Source: Marinomonas algicola
GTDB lineage: Bacteria; Pseudomonadota; Gammaproteobacteria; Pseudomonadales; Marinomonadaceae
Assembly: GCF_014805825.1 (NCBI RefSeq)
Contig: NZ_CP061941.1
Coordinates: 1,302,001 to 1,366,000, forward strand
Direction: 5' to 3'
DNA: 64,000 bases
Part shown: positions 57,798 through 64,000 of the stretch, in pieces
Layout: each line of letters starts with the position of its first letter
How positions within the stretch are numbered: position 1 is the stretch's first letter
The notes under the pieces: model-generated
Database searches by the model: none
What the model saw: only the letters and a program-made list of their open reading frames with translations
Told to the model about the DNA's origin: nothing
Made by a program: the position numbers and the translations under genes

Positions 57798-58736
57798 TTA
57801 GTCCTTATATGCTCTAGGGTTTAGGTGGTCTCTGAGCCAATCGCCAAGAAGGTTCATAACTAAAATAAGTACAATCAATGTTAGGCTTGGTAGAACACAG
57901 ATCCACCAAGCGCCTGCAAACATATAGGTAAAACCAGAGGAGATAAGTGAGCCAAGTGAGGGTTGTGTTACTGGCATACCTAATCCTAAAAAGGACAGGC
58001 CAGCTTCCGCAATAATGGCATTGGCAATTTGAATCGTAAAGATAACCAACAAAGGTGATACCGTATTGGGCAGAATGTGTTTGAACATAATTCTGCCAGG
58101 CCCTATGCCCATAATACGAGCGGCATCTATGTATTCTTTTTGCTTCTCAGATAAAACCGACGCTCTTACCGTTCGAGCAAACAAAGGCCATTCAGCCAGC
58201 CCGATGACGAGTATAAGCATATACATAGCCAGATGTTGATAAGAGGCCATACCAAAAATAGCTTGGAAGAGTGCCATTACAATAATGGCGACCATCATGT
58301 TAGAAAAAGACAATTGAATATCGGCACAACGCATCAAAAAATTATCCAAGCGACCGCCAAAATAGCCAGACATTAATCCAATACAAATACCTAAAACCCC
58401 TTGAATCAGGACGGCAAAAATACCGATAGTTAAAGATAAGCGTGTTCCATAGAGAATAACGGATAATAAATCTCTACCTTGTCCATCCGTACCGAGTAAA
58501 AATCGACTGTCTCCATCAATCCAGTAAGGTGCAATTTCAGAGTTCGCTAAATCCATAAAATTTGGATCGCGAATATCAAATGGTGCGATAAGCGGGGCGG
58601 CTAAGGAAATAACGCAATAAAATGCAAAAATTAGCAGCGACATAACCGCAATTTTATCACTTAAAAAACCGTGCCATAGATGAATCCAATGTTTTGACCT
58701 TTTTTTATTGTGACGCTCTTTAGAGGTTTCTTTCAT
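57798..58736 (-). CDS. Peptide-type ABC transporter permease (OppC/DppC-like)
   Basis: A 312-residue permease with six membrane segments, a basic N terminus of about 25 residues, an OppC N-terminal region and the EAA loop IDAARIMGIGPGRIMFKHILPN near residue 204. FLLGTDGQGRDLLS near residue 78 is the family's periplasmic motif. It forms the channel with the OppB-like permease and overlaps it by four bases. Confidence 0.94.
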   Translation of the reverse strand: MKETSKERHNKKRSKHWIHLWHGFLSDKIAVMSLLIFAFYCVISLAAPLIAPFDIRDPNFMDLANSEIAPYWIDGDSRFLLGTDGQGRDLLSVILYGTRLSLTIGIFAVLIQGVLGICIGLMSGYFGGRLDNFLMRCADIQLSFSNMMVAIIVMALFQAIFGMASYQHLAMYMLILVIGLAEWPLFARTVRASVLSEKQKEYIDAARIMGIGPGRIMFKHILPNTVSPLLVIFTIQIANAIIAEAGLSFLGLGMPVTQPSLGSLISSGFTYMFAGAWWICVLPSLTLIVLILVMNLLGDWLRDHLNPRAYKD

Positions 58737-59713
58737 AATCCATGACTCGATAAACGGACTGTCGGGTTAACTAATCCGTATATAAGATCAACCAACGTAT
58801 TAGTAATAACAAACATTGCTCCAACAACCATTAAATAGGCTGAAATCAGCGGGGTATCGACGCGGCTAATCGCATCCAAAAACAAAAAACCCATTCCTGG
58901 CCATTGAAAAATAGTTTCAGTTAATATTGTGTAGGCAACTAAGGTCCCTGCTTGTATACCCGCAACAGTAATGATCGGGAGTAATGTGTTTTTTAGCGCA
59001 TGAATAAAGTAAATACGCACAGGAGACAATCCTTTTGCCCAAGCAAACTTAATGTATTCAGATTGTAACACTTCCATCATTTCTGAGCGTATTAGGCGAA
59101 CAAACAGTGGCATTAATGATAAGGCTAAAGTTAAGCTAGGTAGGAATAAGTGCTTAATGCCATCCCATGAAGTAAATCCTGTTTCCCAGAATGAAAAAAC
59201 AACTTCCGTTTCTCCACGACCAAAGCTCGGTGCAATTTGCCATTCAACAGAGAAAAAATACACCAAAAATATAGCGATAATAAAAATAGGCACAGACAAG
59301 CCGATAGTGCTAAAAAACATGAGGGCTTTTGAAATTAAACTTTTCGGTCGAATGGCCGCAATAACACCACATGGAATGGATATAAAAATAATTAAGAGAA
59401 TAGCGGAAAAGGAAAGCTCGAGAGTGGCAGGAAGTTTTCTTAAAATAACGTCTAAAGCTGGCTCTTTATAGTAATAAGAAACGCCCAAATCACCTTGTAA
59501 CGCTTTTTTTGCAAATCGAACGTACTGAGCATATAAACTGTCGTTTAGCCCTAGTTCATCACGGATTTTCTCTCTTTCTTCTAGTGTTACCGATTGACCA
59601 ACCATTTGTTGTACTGGATCACCCAATCGCCCTTGTACAAGGAAACTTATGATGCTGATCACCGTCATAACAATTAGAGCTTGTACAAAGCGCCTAAATA
59701 AAAACTGTAACAT
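58733..59713 (-). CDS. Peptide-type ABC transporter permease (OppB/DppB-like)
   Basis: A 326-residue permease with six membrane segments. The N terminus MLQFLFRRFVQALIVMTVIS, GDLGVSYYY near residue 75 and the EAA loop FAWAKGLSPVRIYFIHALKN near residue 224 are typical of DppB/OppB. It follows the binding-protein gene by 58 bases. Confidence 0.94.
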   Translation of the reverse strand: MLQFLFRRFVQALIVMTVISIISFLVQGRLGDPVQQMVGQSVTLEEREKIRDELGLNDSLYAQYVRFAKKALQGDLGVSYYYKEPALDVILRKLPATLELSFSAILLIIFISIPCGVIAAIRPKSLISKALMFFSTIGLSVPIFIIAIFLVYFFSVEWQIAPSFGRGETEVVFSFWETGFTSWDGIKHLFLPSLTLALSLMPLFVRLIRSEMMEVLQSEYIKFAWAKGLSPVRIYFIHALKNTLLPIITVAGIQAGTLVAYTILTETIFQWPGMGFLFLDAISRVDTPLISAYLMVVGAMFVITNTLVDLIYGLVNPTVRLSSHGL

Positions 59714-59771
59714 GGGTTAAAAAAATCCTGTTGATTGGTATGGTGTTATTTTTTTTTGAGAGTTTTGGCCA

Positions 59772-61301
59772 TTATTCAACAACGAGGTCACCTAGATAAG
59801 GATAATTTATGTTATTTACGATATTTTCAATTCTTAAGTTCTTTTTGGACGCCCACGAGAGGCTTTGCCACAATAGAGGTATGATGGCCGACTCTTTCGC
59901 TAGAATATGCTCTATTTCTTGTAAAAGTTGAGCGCGTTTTTTGGGATTCATTTCATTGTTTGCGGCACGTATACGATCATCAATTTTTGCATTGCAATAG
60001 CTGCTGGCATTATAAGCACCCAGTCCCGTATTTCGATCAGTGCAAGCGATTAAAAATTCAAATAAATTATTTGAATCATTCGTGTCTGATTGCCAGCCCA
60101 CCATCATAATATCAGCATTACGATTATCAAATTCTTGGAAATATTGCGCTTTTGGGAGTGTTTTTAATTCAACTGAAATGTTGATTCTGGCAAGCATGGC
60201 AACGACGGCTTGTGAGATTCTTTCGTCATTAACATAGCGATTATTTGGTGCCATCATAGAAACTCTAAAGCCATCCTCATAACCTGCTTCCGTCATCAGT
60301 TGCTTCGCTTTGGTTAAATTGTAGAGAGGCTTAATTTCCTCTACATGACCCAAAAAGGGAGGGGCGCTGAGTTGTCCCGCGGCTTCTCCAAACCCTTTTA
60401 ATATTTTCTCCACAATAAGAGGTTGGTTGATCGCAAGATTGATCGCTTCACGCACTTTCTGACTACGAAATTCAACTCTCCTTGATTGATTCATATGTAA
60501 AAGTAGAATTCGAGTACTGGGCATGCTGATAAATTTAATATCTGACGAACGTTTTATTCTAGGAATATCAAGCGGTGAAATAGGGTGGATTAGGTCAACG
60601 TCACCGGATAATAGGGCGGCTAAACGTGTTGAGTCAGAACGGATCGGGGTGAACTTGATATTATCAACGTTTCCAGGAGAATTGATATCCCAGTATTGAG
60701 TAAAGCGCTTAAAGTTAAGTTCAACCCCAGGTTCCCGTTGAGTCAGTATGAAAGGACCTGTGCCTGATATATTTTTTGATGCAAAAGTCTCACCAAATTT
60801 TATAATTTCATCTCGACCATTATAAAATTGGCTGTCCATGGGGAAGACATAGGTCAAAATATTTAAAATTAGCGGAGTCTGTTGGTGCATAATGACATCA
60901 ACCGTGAATGGATCGACTTTTTTGGCCGCGGCGATGGCATTAAACATGGCTCGAAAATCTGGCGAATGTTTCAAGCGTTGAATGGTAAAAACAACATCGT
61001 CTGCTGTAAGCGTATTTCCAGTATGAAAAATTACGCCTTCTCGTAAATGAATTCGCAAAGTTAGATCATTGATCTTTTCCCAGTGAGTTGCTAGTCGCGG
61101 TTCAAATTCATCGGCTTGATTACGGCGTAATAAAGGGTCGAAAACCAAATGAGAAAGTTGCAATGTGGCCTCGGATAATTGCTCATGAGGATCTAAGGAG
61201 ACCGCATCAGCATCAAATGCCATGGATAACGAAGCCGCATGAGCACTAACGTTAGCAAACCATACAGTAATAGTGACCAGTAAAAGGGAGATTTTTCTCA
61301 T
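59772..61301 (-). CDS. ABC transporter substrate-binding protein, family 5
   Basis: A 509-residue periplasmic binding protein of the SBP_bac_5 (DppA/OppA/NikA) family. Residues 1-22 are a signal peptide ending AHA. FDADAVSLDPHEQLSEATLQ and the segment near residue 70 (WEKINDLTLRIHLREGVIFHTGN) are the family's signature. The ligand cannot be told from sequence; peptides, glutathione or opines are all possible. It is the first gene of a binding protein-permease-permease-ATPase-ATPase operon followed by a LysR gene. Confidence 0.93.
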   Translation of the reverse strand: MRKISLLLVTITVWFANVSAHAASLSMAFDADAVSLDPHEQLSEATLQLSHLVFDPLLRRNQADEFEPRLATHWEKINDLTLRIHLREGVIFHTGNTLTADDVVFTIQRLKHSPDFRAMFNAIAAAKKVDPFTVDVIMHQQTPLILNILTYVFPMDSQFYNGRDEIIKFGETFASKNISGTGPFILTQREPGVELNFKRFTQYWDINSPGNVDNIKFTPIRSDSTRLAALLSGDVDLIHPISPLDIPRIKRSSDIKFISMPSTRILLLHMNQSRRVEFRSQKVREAINLAINQPLIVEKILKGFGEAAGQLSAPPFLGHVEEIKPLYNLTKAKQLMTEAGYEDGFRVSMMAPNNRYVNDERISQAVVAMLARINISVELKTLPKAQYFQEFDNRNADIMMVGWQSDTNDSNNLFEFLIACTDRNTGLGAYNASSYCNAKIDDRIRAANNEMNPKKRAQLLQEIEHILAKESAIIPLLWQSLSWASKKNLRIENIVNNINYPYLGDLVVE

Positions 61302-61319
61302 TATTATTCCTTTTAGACC

Positions 61320-61336
61320 AAAGAAGACTTTTATTA
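61320..61336 (+). repeat. 16-bp direct repeat, copy 1 (copy 2 at 61840-61855)
   Basis: AAAGAAGACTTTTATT occurs at 61320-61335 just upstream of the binding-protein start, and again at 61840-61855 across the stop codon of the next permease gene. The two copies flank the roughly 500-base gap between the two ABC operons. Confidence 0.55.
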
Positions 61337-61543
61337 TACAAAAATACTAAAAGTCAGTTGGGTTGGTTCTCATTAATTAAGATAATCAAAAGCATGGTAC
61401 AGAAAGACGCTTGAAAAATCAGCTGTTCTCTTTTTAAAGGGGAGGTTTAGTCGTTTTCTTTTTAGTGAAAAATGAGTGACTAATTGAGAGAAAATGCGTG
61501 TTGTATTTTTAGGAGACAACTATATCAGACATAAAAAAAGCGT

Positions 61544-61602
61544 AAAAAAACCTAATTTGACTGCGATTAGTTCAGGTAACCGCATTGATGTCAAATCAGG
61601 TT
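61544..61602 (-). terminator. Intrinsic terminator between the two ABC operons
   Basis: Read on the minus strand, AACCTGATTTGAC (61602-61590) pairs with GTCAAATTAGGTT (61561-61549) at 12 of 13 positions, enclosing an inner TGCG/CGCA pair, and is followed by seven T. It ends transcription from the operon at 61851-64000, leaving a 3' untranslated region of about 300 bases. Confidence 0.72.
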
Positions 61603-61850
61603 ATTGAACGATTATAAGACGCTCATTTTTTTTTACTTTGATTTGCGTCACCTAAATTTTGGTTTAAGTGCATGCCGTTTTGATACTTATTCCATCACAA
61701 GTCCACTTTTGTGCACTGAGCCTTACCAAAAATTGTTTGTGTTTAGACAGTGCGGTGTCGAAAAGAGTGATTACATTACTTTGTTGACGTGATGTCTACC
61801 TGTCAGAATACGAGCACTAGCGTTCTGACAGGCAATGAGAAAGAAGACTT
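61603..61850. other. 3' untranslated region / intergenic with a hairpin
   Basis: CCTGTCAGAA (61799-61808) and TTCTGACAGG (61823-61832) form a perfect 10-bp stem with a 14-base loop, about 20 bases after the permease stop on the minus strand. It has no T-run. A 62-codon plus frame (61604-61792) has no RBS and is not supported. I see no other gene in the 549-base gap 61302-61850. Confidence 0.55.
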
Positions 61851-62708
61851 TTATTTTCCAATTTTTGATAGCATTTCTGGTTTCATGAATTTATTAATGA
61901 TGATCATAAACCCAATGGAAGGAATCAGTAGGATCAATGCGGTGATAGAGGCGATTTGGTAGTTGCCTTCCATGCTGGCTGTATAAAGCAATAATGGTAA
62001 GGTGGTAATATCTGGTGCGCCGACAAAGAAAGTTCCGGTGAACTCATCCAATGATTCTAAAAATACAAAAATGCAGCTGGCTATAATACCAGGCATGGCT
62101 TGCGGTAGTATAATGTGAAAAAAGGTATAAACAGGGCCTGCCCCTAAGTTGCGCGAAGCGCGCTCAAGCATGGGGTCTGTTGATGAAAACGCTGCGACAC
62201 TGATCCAAACGGAAAACATTAATCCATGGACGCTGTGAACTAAAACAACCCCTAACAAGGTTCCATTTAGGCCGAAATCATAGAATATGCGAGCAATATT
62301 GATGTAAACCGTTAAATTTGGAAATGCTTGCGGAATTAAAAAAAGCAGCATCCAAAACGCCCTAAATGGCATGCTTCGCTTTGACAAGGCATATCCTGCA
62401 GGCACAGATACTAATAAACAGACAATCACAGTGAGTACGGCAATAAATATGCTGGTCATTAAAGAGCCCGAGACGTCACTGTAAGGGTTGAATACTTGGT
62501 GCCAATATTTAAATCCCCATTCAGAGGGCAGAGCATGAGGAAAATACCAAGTTTCTGCCACAGTCCAAATTAATAAATTGGTAATAGGGCCAAATAAGGC
62601 AAAGGCTAGCAATAAAATGAAAATACATTGTATCCAAAAACTAGTACGCATTTTATTTAATAGAAACGTTCGCAAAAGAGGTGTTTGATATTTTATTGAA
62701 TTTACCAT
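61851..62708 (-). CDS. ABC transporter permease (second permease, PotC-like type)
   Basis: A permease of about 285 residues with six membrane segments and an EAA loop ASRNLGAGPVYTFFHIILPQAMPGI near residue 190. It belongs to the BPD_transp_1 group used by spermidine/putrescine, iron(III) and sulfonate-type importers. I start at ATG 62708, which overlaps the stop of the first permease (TAATG); the frame is open further upstream but would overlap that gene by 60 bases. No ATPase gene is in the window; it must lie upstream (to the right). Confidence 0.9.
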   Translation of the reverse strand: MVNSIKYQTPLLRTFLLNKMRTSFWIQCIFILLLAFALFGPITNLLIWTVAETWYFPHALPSEWGFKYWHQVFNPYSDVSGSLMTSIFIAVLTVIVCLLVSVPAGYALSKRSMPFRAFWMLLFLIPQAFPNLTVYINIARIFYDFGLNGTLLGVVLVHSVHGLMFSVWISVAAFSSTDPMLERASRNLGAGPVYTFFHIILPQAMPGIIASCIFVFLESLDEFTGTFFVGAPDITTLPLLLYTASMEGNYQIASITALILLIPSIGFMIIINKFMKPEMLSKIGK

Positions 62709-63541
62709 TAAATCGCTCCTTTCTCTTTTAAGCTTTGGTGAAGGTAGAACCAGGCTAACCCGGCACAAATTAGATAAGAGACGAGCCCAAGGGCATTGGC
62801 GACATGGTAATCTCCATAAGAATTAATCCTAAACGCCATATCCGTTGCCATCATAGTAGGTGTACCAGTGCCTATCATTAACGGTACAGAAAGAACGGAC
62901 ATAATGGTAACCGTCGACAAGATCATAGCGACTCCAATCGTAGGGGTAATTTGCGGCAACATGATTTGAAAAAGAATACGAATCCGAGAGGCGCCTAAGT
63001 TTCTCGCGGCACGGATCTGAGACTCGTCTAATGCGGCCATCGCGCCAGTAATAAGTAATGTGCAGAAAGCCAGCTGCTTCCAGACAAAAACAATGATAAT
63101 GCCACTCCATCCAAGAAAGGATACGGTTTCAAGCGGGGTTAGCATTCCTGAGGCAATAAAGGCATTATTCATTAAGCCATTTTTGGCAAGAAAGGTTCGC
63201 ATCATCTGTGCCGTTACAATAAACGGGATAAAAAGGGGGATGCGATAAATAAAGCCAAGAAGGCTAACGATAGAGCGAAACGGAGATAAAGTAATTAAAG
63301 CGGCAATGCTAATAGACAAAATAGCTAATAGTACAACGGAAGCCAATACTATGATGATGGTAAAAAGAATGTCATTTGAATAGAGTTCAAAGGCTTTTTC
63401 TAAGTGCGCTAGAGTGAGACCACCCTCGTCTGTAGTGATGGCCGAGTAAAGAGAAAAAAACAATGGATAAAGGAAAAAAAGACCGACCATAAGTGCGGCG
63501 GGTGCAATTAACCATAGGTTGTAAGATGTTGAAGAACGCAT
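62708..63541 (-). CDS. ABC transporter permease (first permease, PotB-like type)
   Basis: A 277-residue permease with six membrane segments and the EAA loop AARNLGASRIRILFQIMLPQITPTI near residue 182. The LWLIAPAALMVGLFFLYPLFFSLYSAI start is typical of the PotB/sulfate/thiamine-type permeases. It is translationally coupled to the second permease. Two hairpins separate it from the binding-protein gene. Confidence 0.92.
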   Translation of the reverse strand: MRSSTSYNLWLIAPAALMVGLFFLYPLFFSLYSAITTDEGGLTLAHLEKAFELYSNDILFTIIIVLASVVLLAILSISIAALITLSPFRSIVSLLGFIYRIPLFIPFIVTAQMMRTFLAKNGLMNNAFIASGMLTPLETVSFLGWSGIIIVFVWKQLAFCTLLITGAMAALDESQIRAARNLGASRIRILFQIMLPQITPTIGVAMILSTVTIMSVLSVPLMIGTGTPTMMATDMAFRINSYGDYHVANALGLVSYLICAGLAWFYLHQSLKEKGAI

Positions 63542-63568
63542 GGGAATATCCTAACAGAGAAGATTCTT

Positions 63569-63635
63569 TGAATGCCTAAACCTTCAATTAAGTAAAGGCA
63601 TTCAGAGCCTACTTTTACCCCATGAAGGGGTAAAA
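63569..63635 (-). promoter_or_regulatory. Two stable hairpins between the binding-protein and permease genes
   Basis: On the minus strand a 9-bp stem TTTTACCCC/GGGGTAAAA with a 5-base loop (63613-63635) follows the binding-protein stop by about 20 bases. A second stem, TGAATGCCT/AGGCATTCA (63569-63604), follows it. Neither has a T-run. Such intercistronic hairpins after a binding-protein gene typically protect its mRNA and raise its level above the permeases (as in the malEFG case). Confidence 0.65.
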
Positions 63636-63656
63636 TCAGTATTAAAAGAGCTAATT

Positions 63657-64000
63657 TTAATTAGACACTTTACGCTCGTAGCCTTCTTTAATGTCATCAA
63701 AATAAGGCGCTATAGGAAAGCTTTTGCCATACTGGGATAAATCATTGGGGGTGATTTCGGCAAAGAGCTTTGTCCATGTCGCTTTGTCTAAATTACCTTG
63801 AACATGCTGTGCGTCGATGCCTGGATACCAGTTAAAGCGTTTTACAATACCTTCAGCCTGAATATCTGGGCTGGTTGCCATCTCAATAAATTCACGTGCC
63901 AATTGAGCATTTTCCGCTTTTATTGGTGTAACATAATACATCGGTTGCCCTGGCATTCCCGGAGCAATAAGAGACAGCTTCATTGATGGTGGGATTTTGC
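63657..64000 (-). CDS. ABC transporter substrate-binding protein, C-terminal part (cut by window edge)
   Basis: The minus strand is open from the right edge to a stop at 63657, giving the last 114 residues. The pattern MPGQPMYYVTPIKAENAQLAREFIEMATSPDIQAEGIVKRFNWYPGID is that of the C-terminal lobe of a type 2 periplasmic binding protein (SBP_bac_1/6/8 clan), where a few residues after the hinge lead into the last helices. The N-terminal part with the signal peptide lies outside the window, so the ligand cannot be judged. Confidence 0.88.
   Translation of the reverse strand, partial: KIPPSMKLSLIAPGMPGQPMYYVTPIKAENAQLAREFIEMATSPDIQAEGIVKRFNWYPGIDAQHVQGNLDKATWTKLFAEITPNDLSQYGKSFPIAPYFDDIKEGYERKVSN

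Noticed and set aside
61604..61792. 62-residue plus-strand frame between the ABC operons
   Set aside because: It crosses the terminator and hairpin of the opposite strand, has no RBS and an aromatic-rich composition without any recognisable motif.

Overview
The window reads as ordinary chromosome of a moderately AT-rich marine gammaproteobacterium, most likely Marinomonas or a close relative in the Oceanospirillales. This is inferred from gene content and order (hemCDXY next to argH; lptM-lysA-dapF-DUF484-yigB; rnr-rlmB; M23 peptidase divergent from tyrS) and from a typical gammaproteobacterial 16S rRNA. No taxonomic search was run. There is no prophage, CRISPR array or intact insertion sequence; mobile DNA is limited to a decayed IS110-like fragment just after the rRNA operon.

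Layout. 1-4.8 kb: the end of a small SHOCT-like gene, a possible small-RNA unit (about 336-512) and the tetrapyrrole operon hemC-hemD-hemX-hemY on the minus strand. 5-14.6 kb: argH, a membrane-anchored protein of unknown function, lptM-lysA-dapF-DUF484-HAD, trxA, an M23 peptidase and tyrS. 14.7-20.3 kb: one complete rRNA operon (16S, 23S, 5S) with promoter, boxB/boxA signals, processing stems and terminator, but no tRNA in its spacers. 20.3-24.1 kb: an eroded region with the IS110 relic, then a LysE-type exporter divergent from a MocR-type regulator, and a glutamine amidotransferase. 24.2-27.7 kb: ppsA and its regulatory kinase/phosphatase ppsR, divergent.

28-38.5 kb: rnr-rlmB running into a late-cobalamin cluster (cobT, cobS, cobC, a TRIC-type membrane protein, cobO, a phosphodiesterase-like protein), followed by YitT, GNAT and rsuA. 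38.5-42.2 kb: a DUF2750 gene, then a four-gene bufferin-type RiPP operon (DUF2282 precursor, DUF692/MNIO enzyme, DUF2063 partner, DoxX membrane protein) preceded by an ECF-sigma-like promoter, then a HugZ-like protein. 42.2-48.2 kb: a purine catabolism unit: a RutR-like TetR regulator convergent with xdhA-xdhB-guaD, with a RutR-like palindrome upstream of xdhA. 48.4-54.6 kb: dbpA, a CHASE-GGDEF-EAL protein with a changed GGDEF motif, a relic of a TonB-dependent siderophore receptor that still has a Fur-like box and a terminator, and a sodium:alanine symporter. 54.7-64 kb: a HypT-like LysR gene, a complete peptide-type ABC operon, and part of a second ABC operon (two permeases and the end of a binding protein) running off the right edge.

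The strongest leads are the bufferin-type operon with its candidate ECF promoter, the orphan promoter-hairpins-terminator unit at the left end, the MocR operator whose repeat spacing matches the GabR paradigm, the RutR-like operator, and the TonB-receptor relic.
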